Origin: Pseudomonadota bacterium
Lineage (GTDB): Bacteria; Pseudomonadota; Gammaproteobacteria; Burkholderiales; UBA9220
DNA length: 62,204 nucleotides
Direction: 5' to 3'
Assembly: GCA_021845865.1 (NCBI GenBank)
Contig: JAJZVC010000014.1
Span: 1-62,204, forward strand
The notes beneath the pieces were generated by a model, which saw only the letters and a list, made by a program, of their open reading frames with translations, ran no database searches and was not told the origin of the DNA. This document shows positions 38,772 to 48,324 of the stretch, one piece after another; the stretch's first letter is position 1, and the number at the start of each line of letters is the position of its first letter. Position numbers and translations under genes: made by a program.

Positions 38772-40664
38772 TCAGCCCCCTTCGCTATCGAGGAAGCTAC
38801 GCAGACGCTCAGAACGGGAAGGATGGCGCAGTTTACGCAGCGCCTTGGCCTCGATCTGGCGGATACGCTCTCGGGTCACATCGAACTGTTTGCCCACTTC
38901 TTCCAGCGTATGGTCGGTATTCATCTCGATACCGAAGCGCATCCGCAGCACCTTGGCTTCGCGAGGAGTCAAGGTTTCCAGAACCTCCCGCGTTGCGTCC
39001 TTGAGACTGCCGTAGACAGCTGCCTCGACCGGCGCCATGGTGGTGGCGTCCTCGATGAAGTCTCCCAGGTGAGAATCCTCGTCATCCCCGATAGGGGTTT
39101 CCATGGAAATGGGTTCCTTGGAAATCTTCAGTATCTTGCGGATTTTTTCCTCTGGCATGTCCATGCGCGCCGCCAGCTCTGCGGGATCCGGCTCGAGGCC
39201 TGTTTCCTGCAGTATTTGCCGGGAAATCCGATTCATCTTGTTGATGGTTTCGATCATATGCACCGGAATACGGATGGTGCGCGCCTGGTCGGCAATGGAG
39301 CGGGTAATGGCCTGGCGAATCCACCAAGTGGCATACGTGGAAAACTTGTAGCCGCGGCGATATTCGAATTTATCCACCGCCTTCATCAAGCCGATGTTGC
39401 CTTCCTGTATCAAGTCGAGGAATTGCAGACCGCGATTGGTGTACTTCTTGGCGATGGAAATCACCAGCCGCAGGTTCGCCTCGATCATCTCGCGCTTGGC
39501 CCGTCGGGCTTTGGCTTCGCCTGTGGACATCTGTTTGTTGATGTCCTTCAGGTCCTTGACCGGAATCTGTACCGCCTTCTGGATATCCAGCAGGAGTTCC
39601 TGCAACTCGACAATGGCGTGCTGGTAGCGGGCCAGAGATTCGCTGTACTTATGACCGGCGTTGATCTCGCTGACCACCCAGTCCAGATTCCCTTCGTTGC
39701 CGGGAAACTCCTTGATGAAGTACTGGCGCGGCATGCCGGCCTTGGTGACGCACATCTCCATGATCTCGCGCTCGTAGCCGCGCACTTCGTCCACCAAGCT
39801 GCGCAAGCTGTCGCAAAGGCGCTCGACCTGACGGGCGGTGAAACGGATGCCCATCAATTCGTTGGAGATGCTTTCCTGCAGTTCCTTGTAGCCCTTGGAC
39901 TTGGCCCCACCCTTCTTGTTCAGGGCCTGCTGCATCTTGGCGAAGGAATCTCGGATGATGGTGAAGCGCGCCATGGCGTCCGCCTTCAACTGGGCCAGGT
40001 TGGCGGCGGCAACAGCCCCCTCCCCGCCTTCCTCCTCGCTTTCCTCCTCGGCGATCAGCTCGTCCTCGCTTTCTTCGGACAACGCCATTTCCTCTTCGCC
40101 ACCCTCGGCATTGGGGTCGATCAGGCCATCGATCAGCTCGTCGATGCGCATCTCGTCCTTTTCCACCCGTTCCACCAGCTCGAGAATCTCGGCAATGGTG
40201 GTAGGGCAGGAAGAAATCGCCTGGATCATGTGCTTGAGGCCATCCTCGATGCGCTTGGCGATCTCGATTTCCCCTTCGCGGGTAAGCAGTTCGACCGAAC
40301 CCATTTCGCGCATGTACATGCGCACCGGGTCAGTGGTACGGCCGAATTCGGAATCAACGGTGGACAGAGCCGCCTCGGCTTCCTCGACCGCATCCTCGTC
40401 CGCGACGGAGGGAGGCGCCTCGGACATCAGCAAGGCTTCCGCATCAGGGGCTTCGTCGTAGACCGAAATGCCCATGTCGTTGATCATGCTGATGACGCTC
40501 TCGATTTGCTCCGCGTCCAGCATTTCGTCCGGCAAGTGGTCATTGATCTCGGCATACGTCAGATAGCCGCGTTCCTTGCCCAACGCAATCAGATTCTTGA
40601 GCCGCATGCGCCGTACTTCGGCGTCGTTCAAACGTGACTCGTTCTTTTCGTTCTCTGCTGCCAT
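38772..40664 (-). CDS. rpoD: RNA polymerase primary sigma factor RpoD (sigma-70)
   Basis: A 630-aa housekeeping sigma factor. Region 1.1 is at the N-terminus ([23 protein letters not shown]), 1.2 is [33 protein letters not shown], an acidic non-conserved region with [11 protein letters not shown] follows, then region 2 ([56 protein letters not shown]) and region 4.2 ([30 protein letters not shown]). Complete, and close to the E. coli length (613 aa). It follows dnaG, as in the macromolecular synthesis operon. Confidence 0.98.
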   Translation of the reverse strand: MAAENEKNESRLNDAEVRRMRLKNLIALGKERGYLTYAEINDHLPDEMLDAEQIESVISMINDMGISVYDEAPDAEALLMSEAPPSVADEDAVEEAEAALSTVDSEFGRTTDPVRMYMREMGSVELLTREGEIEIAKRIEDGLKHMIQAISSCPTTIAEILELVERVEKDEMRIDELIDGLIDPNAEGGEEEMALSEESEDELIAEEESEEEGGEGAVAAANLAQLKADAMARFTIIRDSFAKMQQALNKKGGAKSKGYKELQESISNELMGIRFTARQVERLCDSLRSLVDEVRGYEREIMEMCVTKAGMPRQYFIKEFPGNEGNLDWVVSEINAGHKYSESLARYQHAIVELQELLLDIQKAVQIPVKDLKDINKQMSTGEAKARRAKREMIEANLRLVISIAKKYTNRGLQFLDLIQEGNIGLMKAVDKFEYRRGYKFSTYATWWIRQAITRSIADQARTIRIPVHMIETINKMNRISRQILQETGLEPDPAELAARMDMPEEKIRKILKISKEPISMETPIGDDEDSHLGDFIEDATTMAPVEAAVYGSLKDATREVLETLTPREAKVLRMRFGIEMNTDHTLEEVGKQFDVTRERIRQIEAKALRKLRHPSRSERLRSFLDSEGG

Positions 40665-40738
40665 GATCCCGTTCCAAAAATCAGGCTAAAAAGTTAGTAA
40701 TTATACCACCTTAGCCCTACAGTTGAATGACATTCGAC

Positions 40739-42493
40739 TTATTGCGCCATCGTGCCGCTAAGCCGCAAACTTTGCCGATACAACTCCCGTTCCTCCGGCG
40801 TCAGGTCCCGCAAATTCTTTTGTTGAAGTTTTTCCAGCGCCCGACTCCGTTCGCCAACCATTTTTTCCCGATGCAGCTTCTCAGCCGCGCCGGCAAATTC
40901 CTGCAGCAATTCTTCCTCGCTGAACCCATCCCACCGTCCGCTTCGTGCTGCCGCCGCCACATAGCGGGCATGAGAGGTATCCGCAAAACGGTGGACGATG
41001 GCCGCCGCCGAAACCTTATCCTGAGCCTCGCCCAGAAAGTCCAGGACCGCGGCCAAGGCCGCTGCCTCCTCCGGCCCCACGGGCACCGCAATCTCTTGCC
41101 GGCCCGCCAGCGCCGGACAAGCCAGGAGCAATTCCAGCAACAGCGCCGCAGGAGACGGCGGCAAGGTCCGCGACGACCTTTTCGCCACGGGAGGAGCGGA
41201 TTTAACGGGAACCGCCCCCAGGAGGCCGCTGGCCTCCCCCGGTTCCAGCCCCGCCATCTCCGCAGCCCGCTTGCGCAGAAGCACACCCAGCGCCCGGGCG
41301 GGAATTCTTTCCAACAGCGGCTTGGCCGCCTTCAAGAAGCCGGCCCGACCTTCCTCGGTACGCATGTCCACGCGCGAAGCCAGCTCTCGCAAGAGAAACT
41401 CCGACAACGGCACCGCCTCGCCGACCAGTTGCTCAAACGCCTCTTTGCCATAGCGCCGCACATAAGTATCCGGGTCCTCGTCCTGGGGCAAGAACAGGAA
41501 ACCGAAGCGCTTGTCATCCGCCACCAGCTCGAGGCTGTTCTCCAGGGCTCGCCAGGCTGCCTTGCGGCCAGCCGCATCGCCATCGAAGCAAAACACCACT
41601 TCATCCGATTGGCGCAGCAGTTTCTGCACGTGAGCCGGCGTCGTCGCCGTCCCCAGGGTGGCCACCGCATAACCGACGCCATGCTGCGCCAGGGCCACCA
41701 CATCCATGTAGCCTTCCACCACCAGCACCCGGCCCGCCTCGCGGATCGCTTGCCGCGCCTGTACCAGGCCGTACAACTCCCGCCCTTTCTCAAACAAGGG
41801 GGTTTCGGGGGAGTTCAGGTACTTGGGCTCCCCCTGGTTCAGCACGCGGCCGCCAAAACCGATCACCGCCCCCTTCTGATCCAGAATGGGAAACATGATC
41901 CGGTCGCGAAAGCGGTCGTAGCGCCGTCCCTTCTCGTTATCAATCACCAAGCCAGCCAGTGTCAGGGATTTGGAGGCCGCATAATCGTCAAACACCGCCT
42001 CCAGGTTCTGCCATCCCTCCGGGGCATAACCAATGCCAAAGCGGGCGGCGATCTCCCCAGTCAAGCCGCGCTGCTTGAGATAAGCAATCGCCGGGGGGGC
42101 GCTCTTCAACGCCTCGCGATAGAATCTGGCTGCCCGCTGCATCACGTCCACCAAGCCTTCCGCCTGGGTCTTGCGCTCACGCTCAAACCCCGTCTCCGGC
42201 CGCTCGTCGGGAACCGTCATGCCCACGCCCTGGGCCAATTCCTTCACCGCATCGACAAACCCCATCCCCTGGTATTCCATGAGGAAGGAAATCGCCGTGC
42301 CATGGGCGCCGCAACCGAAACAGTGATAGAACTGTTTGGCCGGACTCACCGAAAAAGAGGGGGTCTTCTCGTTGTGGAACGGACAGCAGGCCACGTAATT
42401 AGCGCCCGCCCTTCGCAGGGGGACATAGCGCTCCACCACGCCAACGATATCCAGGCGACTCAACAGGTCCTGGATGAAGGATTGCGGAATCAT
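40739..42493 (-). CDS. dnaG: DNA primase
   Basis: A 584-aa primase making RNA primers for replication. The zinc domain has YVACCPFHNEKTPSFSVSPAKQFYHCFGCGAHG. The core has GRVLNQGEPKYLNSPETPLFEKG, the TOPRIM Glu in VLVVEGYMDVVAL and the acidic FCFDGDAAGRKAAW. The C-terminal helicase-binding domain is about 150 residues. It is preceded by two hairpins (42535-42596) that partly separate it from yqeY. Confidence 0.97.
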   Translation of the reverse strand: MIPQSFIQDLLSRLDIVGVVERYVPLRRAGANYVACCPFHNEKTPSFSVSPAKQFYHCFGCGAHGTAISFLMEYQGMGFVDAVKELAQGVGMTVPDERPETGFERERKTQAEGLVDVMQRAARFYREALKSAPPAIAYLKQRGLTGEIAARFGIGYAPEGWQNLEAVFDDYAASKSLTLAGLVIDNEKGRRYDRFRDRIMFPILDQKGAVIGFGGRVLNQGEPKYLNSPETPLFEKGRELYGLVQARQAIREAGRVLVVEGYMDVVALAQHGVGYAVATLGTATTPAHVQKLLRQSDEVVFCFDGDAAGRKAAWRALENSLELVADDKRFGFLFLPQDEDPDTYVRRYGKEAFEQLVGEAVPLSEFLLRELASRVDMRTEEGRAGFLKAAKPLLERIPARALGVLLRKRAAEMAGLEPGEASGLLGAVPVKSAPPVAKRSSRTLPPSPAALLLELLLACPALAGRQEIAVPVGPEEAAALAAVLDFLGEAQDKVSAAAIVHRFADTSHARYVAAAARSGRWDGFSEEELLQEFAGAAEKLHREKMVGERSRALEKLQQKNLRDLTPEERELYRQSLRLSGTMAQ

Positions 42494-42534
42494 GATTTAG
42501 TGTAGACGTCGGCCACCAAACTGCAAAAACCCCG

Positions 42535-42596
42535 CTAACCCTTGCCCTTCGCAGGGTTAGAGAAAAAAACAGTCGCGGCGCCCCTCGCGCCGCGAC
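42535..42596 (-). terminator. Tandem hairpins between yqeY and dnaG
   Basis: Two stems: GTCGCGGCGC/GCGCCGCGAC (10 bp, 42572-42596), followed on the minus strand by a T run (complement of 42562-42569), and CTAACCCT/AGGGTTAG (8 bp, 42535-42560), followed by TTTTT. They would limit read-through from rpsU-yqeY into dnaG. In E. coli a terminator sits between rpsU and dnaG for the same purpose. Confidence 0.8.
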
Positions 42597-42634
42597 CCTT
42601 TCGTTTACCGCCCCGGCCGAAGCCGGCTACGCCG

Positions 42635-43081
42635 TTACCCCGCCAGCCTGGCCTTCACCGCCACGGAAACTTTTCCCATGTCCGCTCGGCCGGCAAGGGC
42701 GGGTTTCAACAAACCCATCACCTTCCCCATGTCCTGGACGCCGGCAGCGCCGCTATCGGCAACCGCCTTTGCCACCGCCGCTTCGATTTCGGCATCGCCC
42801 ATCTGCTGCGGCATGTAGTCTTGCAACAAGGCGAGCTCGAATTTCTCGGCATCGGCCAAATCCTGCCGCCCGGCGGCTTCGTACTGGCCGATGGAATCCC
42901 GGCGCTGCTTGACCATTTTCTCGATCACCGCCACCACCTGGGCATCATCCAGCTCGATGCGCTCGTCCACCTCGCGCTGCTTGATCGCCGCCTGCAGCAA
43001 CCGGATGGCCGACAGGCGCGGCGCATCCTTGGCGCGCATGGCAGCCTTCATATCCTCGGTAACGCGGGCCTTGAGGGACAC
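42635..43081 (-). CDS. yqeY: GatB/YqeY domain protein
   Basis: A 148-aa protein with the YqeY pattern (MSLKARVTEDMKAAMRAKDAPRLSAIRLLQAAIKQREVDER, then AVAKAVADSGAAGVQDMGKVMGLLKPAL). It is related to the tRNA-binding tail of GatB; its role in bacteria is unclear. It follows rpsU by 14 bp, a common arrangement. Confidence 0.93.
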   Translation of the reverse strand: MSLKARVTEDMKAAMRAKDAPRLSAIRLLQAAIKQREVDERIELDDAQVVAVIEKMVKQRRDSIGQYEAAGRQDLADAEKFELALLQDYMPQQMGDAEIEAAVAKAVADSGAAGVQDMGKVMGLLKPALAGRADMGKVSVAVKARLAG

Positions 43082-43095
43082 GAACGGATTCTTGA

Positions 43096-43308
43096 TTAGT
43101 ACTTCTTGGCGGGCAGCATCTGGCTGCGCAGGCGCTTGTAGTGGCGCTTGACGGCAGCGGCCAGCTTGCGCTTGCGCTCGGCCGTGGGCTTCTCGTAGAA
43201 CTCACGGGCACGCAGTTCGGTCAGCAGACCGGTCTTTTCCACCGCGCGCTTGAAACGGCGCAGGGCCACTTCAAACGGCTCGTTTTCTTTGACGCGAATA
43301 TTCGGCAT
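43096..43308 (-). CDS. rpsU: 30S ribosomal protein bS21
   Basis: A 70-aa basic protein ([48 protein letters not shown]...) of normal length. It is needed for initiation complex formation in Gram-negatives. Divergent from tsaD, with a 112-bp shared upstream region. Confidence 0.97.
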   Translation of the reverse strand: MPNIRVKENEPFEVALRRFKRAVEKTGLLTELRAREFYEKPTAERKRKLAAAVKRHYKRLRSQMLPAKKY

Positions 43309-43420
43309 TGAAAATCCCTATCCTTTGCGGGTTCTGAAAACTTGTTATTTTAACCGGATTTATCCTTTTTTTCCAAGACCCAAATTCCCCCCGCCGGTAA
43401 AGGGCGTTATCATTACGCTC

Positions 43421-44437
43421 ATGCTGGCACTGGGAATCGAGACCTCTTGCGACGAAACCGGCGTCGCCCTTTACGACACCGACGACGGCCTGCTGGCCCA
43501 CGCGCTGCACTCGCAGGTCGCCATGCACGCCGAGTACGGCGGCGTGGTGCCCGAACTCGCCTCCCGGGACCATATTCGCCGCACCCTCCCTCTGCTGCGC
43601 CAGGTCTTGACCCAATCCGGCCGCGCCCTGGATGAGATTGACGCCATCGGCTACACCCAGGGACCGGGACTGGCGGGCGCCCTGCTGGTGGGCGCCAGCA
43701 TCGGCGCCGCTCTCGGCTACGCTCTAAAAGTTCCGGTGATCGGCCTTCACCACCTGGAAGGCCACCTTCTTTCGCCCCTGCTCGAACCCAATCCGCCCGC
43801 CTTCCCTTTCGTCGCCCTGCTGGTTTCGGGAGGACACACCCAATTGATGGAAGTGCGCGGCGTGGGTCAGTACCATCTGCTCGGCGAAACCCTGGACGAC
43901 GCCGCCGGCGAGGCCTTCGACAAGACCGCCAAGCTCCTGGGATTGGGCTATCCCGGCGGCCCCGCCCTCTCCCGTCTGGCCCAGGAAGGCCGCCCGGGAA
44001 AATTCAAACTGCCGCGGCCCATGCTCCACAGCGGCGACCTCAACTTCAGCTTCAGCGGCCTCAAGACCGCCGTCCTCACCCTGGCCCGCAACCAGCCCGG
44101 CGACCCCCAGACCCTGGCCGACATTGCCTGCGCTTTTCAGGAAGCCATTGTGGAAGTGCTGGTCAGCAAGGCCATCGACGCCATCAAGCGATCCGGCTTC
44201 GAGCGCCTAGTGGTGGCGGGAGGCGTGGGCGCCAACCGGCTGCTGCGGGAAAAACTCACCGCCAAGGCGGTGAAACGGGGGGCGGAAGTGTTCTACCCGA
44301 AACTGGAGTTCTGCACCGACAACGGCGCCATGATCGCCTTCGCCGCCGCCCAGCGGCTCAAACAGGGGGCCGCCGCCGTGGACGGCTTCACCGTCCGTCC
44401 GCGCTGGGACCTGGACGAACTGGAGCCCGCCGCCTGA
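43421..44437 (+). CDS. tsaD: tRNA N6-threonylcarbamoyladenosine transferase TsaD
   Basis: A 338-aa ASKHA-fold enzyme that transfers threonylcarbamoyl to A37 of ANN-decoding tRNAs. The start is ATG 43421 ([19 protein letters not shown]). Metal ligands are in [14 protein letters not shown]; other motifs are [36 protein letters not shown] and [10 protein letters not shown]. The frame is open upstream, but that part crosses rpsU. Confidence 0.96.
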   Translation: MLALGIETSCDETGVALYDTDDGLLAHALHSQVAMHAEYGGVVPELASRDHIRRTLPLLRQVLTQSGRALDEIDAIGYTQGPGLAGALLVGASIGAALGYALKVPVIGLHHLEGHLLSPLLEPNPPAFPFVALLVSGGHTQLMEVRGVGQYHLLGETLDDAAGEAFDKTAKLLGLGYPGGPALSRLAQEGRPGKFKLPRPMLHSGDLNFSFSGLKTAVLTLARNQPGDPQTLADIACAFQEAIVEVLVSKAIDAIKRSGFERLVVAGGVGANRLLREKLTAKAVKRGAEVFYPKLEFCTDNGAMIAFAAAQRLKQGAAAVDGFTVRPRWDLDELEPAA

Positions 44438-44438
44438 A

Positions 44439-45224
44439 CTAGCGCGCCCCGCCGTGAAGCCGCGCCACCCATTCCACCAGCCACGGGCTTCCGGTCCAAT
44501 GGGCGAGGGTTTCGGGGAACATCAGCAGGACGAACACTCCCAGCAAGAACGCCAACACCAGCACGTGGCCGAGGATGCTCTCTGGCCGCAGCACGCCCCA
44601 GTAGCGCATGGCGAGAAATATCGCGTCCTTCTGATGCTCAGACATGCGCAGGTAGCGCCGCGCCAGGTTCACCAGCAGCCAGGCGCCGTAACCGCCGGTC
44701 AAGGAGAGAAAAACGACGCGGAACAGGCCGTAAAGGTCCAGGCTGCCCGCGACGAGACGGTGATACATGAGCGAGAAGGCCGCCACGCCCAGCGACGCGG
44801 CGACGGCAATGAGGATATTGATGATCAAACGCCGCCGTTCCCGGGCCAGGTCCTGCTGACGCTGAACGAAAAAGTCGTCCACCTCGCTCTTGAGGTATTC
44901 CACCTTCTCCTGCACCAAGTCGGTAATTTCGCCCTTGATCATCCGCACCCGGTCATCGATGGTGGCCCCCAGCCGCTCCGTCGCGTAATCGACCAGTTCC
45001 CGCACGTCGTCCTTGGTGAACTGGCGCTGATCGTGGAGTTCGAGGGAAATCTTATCCAGCTTGACGTCCACCTCGTGGCTGGCGCCCAGGACCACATCCC
45101 GCAATTCCGCGCCAGCCTGGGCGATACCCTCCCTGACCACGCCGTTGAGTTGCTCGGCGGCGACGCCCACCGCCTTTTCCAGCCGCTCCCCCGCATAGTC
45201 CATCTCGCTCTTGAACCAGGTCAT
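44439..45224 (-). CDS. Membrane protein with N-terminal amphipathic/coiled-coil region
   Basis: A 261-aa protein. The first 130 residues are soluble, charged and helical (coiled coil); then hydrophobic helices at about 136-156, 172-196 and 224-246. No family recognised. Convergent with tsaD (1-bp gap) and 21 bp upstream of plsY's end on the same strand. Confidence 0.75.
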   Translation of the reverse strand: MTWFKSEMDYAGERLEKAVGVAAEQLNGVVREGIAQAGAELRDVVLGASHEVDVKLDKISLELHDQRQFTKDDVRELVDYATERLGATIDDRVRMIKGEITDLVQEKVEYLKSEVDDFFVQRQQDLARERRRLIINILIAVAASLGVAAFSLMYHRLVAGSLDLYGLFRVVFLSLTGGYGAWLLVNLARRYLRMSEHQKDAIFLAMRYWGVLRPESILGHVLVLAFLLGVFVLLMFPETLAHWTGSPWLVEWVARLHGGAR

Positions 45225-45245
45225 GGGCTGACTCCTCGCAAAGAC

Positions 45246-45887
45246 TTACTGGGGCGGCATGTCGCCAGGGCCGCCGGGAGGCTGGCCGATGCGGCCTTCC
45301 TTGCCGGCGAGAAGGTTGCGGATGTTGGCCTTGTGGCGGTAAATCAGCAGGACCGACAATAGCGCCGTGGCCGCGAAAAAGGCGCCGCCGATCACCCCCC
45401 GGTCAAACATCGCCCCCGCATACAAGGGCGCGAAGGAAGCGGCGATCAGCGCCGACAGGGAGGAGGTGCGCCACATGTAAGCCGCCAGCAGCCAAGTGGC
45501 CAAGGTTATCGCGCCGAGCCAAGGATGAATGGCCAACAGCACGCCGAGGGCGGTGGCCACGCCCTTGCCCCCCTGGAAGCGGAAAAACACCGGGTAGAGG
45601 TGGCCGACGAACACCGCCACCGCCGCCAAGGCGACACCGGATTCCGCCACGCCGTAGGCTGCCGCCAAGGCCTTGGCCAATGCCACGGCAACGTAACCCT
45701 TGGCCGCGTCGCCCAACAGGGTCAGGACAGCGGCCAGTTTCTTGCCGGTACGCAGGACGTTGGTGGCGCCGGGATTCTTGGAGCCGAAAGAACGGGGGTC
45801 GGGCAGGCCGAAAATCCTGCTGACGATCACCGCGAAGGACAGGGAACCGATCAAATAAGCCAAAAGGATAAAAATTAGGGTCGCCAT
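45246..45887 (-). CDS. plsY: Glycerol-3-phosphate acyltransferase PlsY
   Basis: A 213-aa membrane acyltransferase using acyl-phosphate to start phospholipid synthesis. Conserved loops: [41 protein letters not shown] (motif 1), [21 protein letters not shown] (motif 2), and [14 protein letters not shown] (motif 3). About five membrane helices. A Gly/Pro tail follows. Divergent from folB, 59 bp apart. Confidence 0.96.
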   Translation of the reverse strand: MATLIFILLAYLIGSLSFAVIVSRIFGLPDPRSFGSKNPGATNVLRTGKKLAAVLTLLGDAAKGYVAVALAKALAAAYGVAESGVALAAVAVFVGHLYPVFFRFQGGKGVATALGVLLAIHPWLGAITLATWLLAAYMWRTSSLSALIAASFAPLYAGAMFDRGVIGGAFFAATALLSVLLIYRHKANIRNLLAGKEGRIGQPPGGPGDMPPQ

Positions 45888-45946
45888 GGGAAAATATTCT
45901 ACAATTTGCGCCTTTTGATTTTACGGCATCGGCGCCCTTTGGCGAA

Positions 45947-46303
45947 ATGGACTCTATATTTCTTCGCGAATTCAAGCTCGACCTGGTCATCGGCGTTTAC
46001 GAATGGGAACGCCAGGTTCCCCAGACCATCCAACTGGACCTTGAAATCGCCCTGCCCCACAGCCGCGCCTGCGAAACCGACCGGGTGGAGGACACCATCG
46101 ACTATGGCTTGGTGGTGGAACGCATCCGCCAGGACCTGACCGAAAAACGCTACGCCCTCGTCGAGGCGGCCGCCGAACATATCGCCCGCCTGCTGATGAA
46201 CGAATTCGGCTCTCCCTGGGTCCGGGTCAGCGTCACCAAGCTGGGGCTGATCCGGGGCGTGAAACACGTCGGGGTCACCATCGAGCGCGGCACCCGCCCA
46301 TGA
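45947..46303 (+). CDS. folB: Dihydroneopterin aldolase FolB
   Basis: A 118-aa enzyme of folate synthesis. Motifs: LDLVIGVYEWERQVPQTIQLDLEIAL with the catalytic Glu, DTIDYGLVVERI, and the Lys in VTKLGLIRGVKHVGVTI. Length is typical. Translationally coupled to the TauE/SafE gene by ATGA. Confidence 0.94.
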   Translation: MDSIFLREFKLDLVIGVYEWERQVPQTIQLDLEIALPHSRACETDRVEDTIDYGLVVERIRQDLTEKRYALVEAAAEHIARLLMNEFGSPWVRVSVTKLGLIRGVKHVGVTIERGTRP

Positions 46304-47034
46304 CCCCTGAAACCTGGGGCTGGCTGACCGCCATCATCCTCTTCGCCTATTTCGTGCGCGGCATCACGGGTTTCGGCTCGGGCCTCATCGCCGTTCCCCT
46401 CCTGGCTCATTTTCTCCCCCTGCAGTTCGTCGTCCCCTTCGTGCTGGTGATGGACTTCACCGCCTCCGTCACCCTCGGCGGCGCGGACCGCAAGCGCATC
46501 GCCTGGGGCGAGCTGAAACCCCTCCTGCCCGCCAGCGCCATCGGCGTCATTCTCGGCGTCCTCCTTCTTATCAAGCTGCCCCGGGAATCCCTGCTCCTGG
46601 GCCTGGGGGTATTCGTGATGGTCTTCGGCCTGCGCAACATCCTCAATCTCCACGGCGACAAACCCATCTCCCGCTGGTGGGCGCTGCCCGCCGGGCTGAC
46701 CGGCGGCACGGTAGGGGCCCTGTTCGGCACCGGCGGCCCCCCTTACGTCATCTACCTGTCCCACCGCCTGAAGGACAAGGGGCGGCTGCGGGCCACCTTC
46801 TCCGGCCTGTTCATCCTCGACGGCGGCTTTCGTATCGTGGTTTTCGTCGCCACCGGCCTGCTCCTGCAACAAGGCATGCTCATCACCCTCCTGGTTGGCT
46901 GGCCCCTGATGGCGGCGGGCCTGTACCTGGGCCACAAGGTCCACCTGGGCATATCCAATCCCCAGATGCTGCGCCTGATCGGCATCCTGCTGCTCCTCTC
47001 CGGCGGCTCCCTGGCCTGGCGCGCCATCGCCTAA
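46300..47034 (+). CDS. TauE/SafE-family anion exporter
   Basis: A 244-aa membrane protein with about eight helices in two repeats. The family motif GITGFGSGLIAVPLLAHFLP is near the N-terminus and its weaker copy GLTGGTVGALFGTGGPPYVIYLS is in the second half. The family moves sulfite, sulfoacetate or related anions; the substrate is not readable here. Coupled to folB. Confidence 0.88.
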   Translation: MTPETWGWLTAIILFAYFVRGITGFGSGLIAVPLLAHFLPLQFVVPFVLVMDFTASVTLGGADRKRIAWGELKPLLPASAIGVILGVLLLIKLPRESLLLGLGVFVMVFGLRNILNLHGDKPISRWWALPAGLTGGTVGALFGTGGPPYVIYLSHRLKDKGRLRATFSGLFILDGGFRIVVFVATGLLLQQGMLITLLVGWPLMAAGLYLGHKVHLGISNPQMLRLIGILLLLSGGSLAWRAIA

Positions 47035-47044
47035 GGTTTTCTAT

Positions 47045-47065
47045 AGTGAGGGCTGAGCCCTCACT
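47045..47065. other. Palindrome between transporter and redox gene
   Basis: AGTGAGGG and CCCTCACT are perfect arms around CTGAG. There is no T run, so it is either a weak terminator or an operator. Confidence 0.45.
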
Positions 47066-47076
47066 GTCTATTTCCC

Positions 47077-48324
47077 ATGAAACAGCTTTTCCTCGGCCTG
47101 TTGCTGGGGCTGACCGCCCTTGCCGCCTCCGCCACCACCTGGACCGACCGGGATGCCACGGGAGCAGCCCGCGTTCACCTCTATTTCTTCTGGTCCGCCG
47201 GCTGCCCCCATTGCCTGGAGGCAAAGCCCTTCGTGGAGAAACTTCCTGAACGCCACCCCTGGCTAGCATTGCACAGCCATGAGGTCGGCGGCAGCGCCGC
47301 CAACGCCGCCCTGTATCAGGACATGGCGAACGAAATCGGGCAACGGGCGGACAGCGTTCCCGGCTTCCTCTTCTGCGGCCAGTTATGGACCGGCTACCGC
47401 TCCGCCGACACCACCGGCGCCGCCCTGGAGCAGGCCCTGGAAGCCTGCCGCCATCGGGAGCCCGCCCAGCCATCCCTCATCGCCAGCGCTCCCGGCATCG
47501 AATTCCCCCTGCTCGGCAAACTGGACACCGGCACTGCTTCCCTGCCCCTGCTGACGGTGGCGCTGGCGGGGCTGGACGCCTTCAACCCCTGCGCCTTTTT
47601 CGTCCTCCTCTTTCTCCTCAGCCTCCTGGTCCACGAACCCCACCGGGGCCGCATGGCCCTGGTGGGAGGGGTGTTCGTGTTCTTTTCCGGCCTGGCCTAT
47701 TTCGTTTTCATGGCCGCCTGGCTCAACGTGTTTCTTCTTCTCGGCGAGCTGCGCCTCGCCACCCTGGCCGCCGGCGCCGTGGCTCTGCTGGTGGCGGCGG
47801 CCAACATCAAGGATTTCTTCCTTCCCGGTCGGGGGCCATCCTTCAGCATTCCGGACGGCGCCAAGCCCCGCCTTTACCAGCGCATGCGCAACCTGCTGGC
47901 AGCCCGGGATACCTTGCCCTTGCTGGCCGGCGCCGCCCTCCTCGCGGTCGTCGCCAACACCTACGAATTGCTCTGCACGGCAGGGTTTCCCATGGTCTAT
48001 ACGCGAACGCTCACCCTCCACCACCTGTCCCCGGCCAGCTATTACGCCTATCTCGTCTTTTACAACCTGGTTTATGTCGTTCCTCTCGCCCTCATCGTGG
48101 CGGCCTTCGTCCTGGCGCGAAAATCCCGCAAGCTCGGCGAGGAGGAAGGCCGGCGGCTGAAACTGCTGTCGGGGCTGATGATGCTGGGGCTGGGAGGGCT
48201 GCTGCTCCTGGCGCCCCAATGGCTCGCCAGCCCGGCCACCGCCGCCGGCCTGGTGGGGATTGCCGTGGGAATGACCGCCCTGCTGGCGCGGCGGAAAAAT
48301 CAGGCGAAGAAGGAAGCCAGGTAA
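47077..48324 (+). CDS. Thioredoxin-like domain fused to CcdA/DsbD-like membrane domain
   Basis: A 415-aa protein. Signal peptide about residues 1-20; periplasmic thioredoxin-like domain with CPHC (Cys 43 and 46); then a membrane domain of six or more helices with LDAFNPCAFFVLLFLL and VVANTYELLCTAGFPMVYT, the two Cys-bearing helices of CcdA/DsbD. Compared with DsbD the domain order is reversed (thioredoxin first). Role: probably moves reducing power across the inner membrane to periplasmic thiols. Ends convergent with the next gene (25-bp overlap). Confidence 0.85.
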   Translation: MKQLFLGLLLGLTALAASATTWTDRDATGAARVHLYFFWSAGCPHCLEAKPFVEKLPERHPWLALHSHEVGGSAANAALYQDMANEIGQRADSVPGFLFCGQLWTGYRSADTTGAALEQALEACRHREPAQPSLIASAPGIEFPLLGKLDTGTASLPLLTVALAGLDAFNPCAFFVLLFLLSLLVHEPHRGRMALVGGVFVFFSGLAYFVFMAAWLNVFLLLGELRLATLAAGAVALLVAAANIKDFFLPGRGPSFSIPDGAKPRLYQRMRNLLAARDTLPLLAGAALLAVVANTYELLCTAGFPMVYTRTLTLHHLSPASYYAYLVFYNLVYVVPLALIVAAFVLARKSRKLGEEEGRRLKLLSGLMMLGLGGLLLLAPQWLASPATAAGLVGIAVGMTALLARRKNQAKKEAR

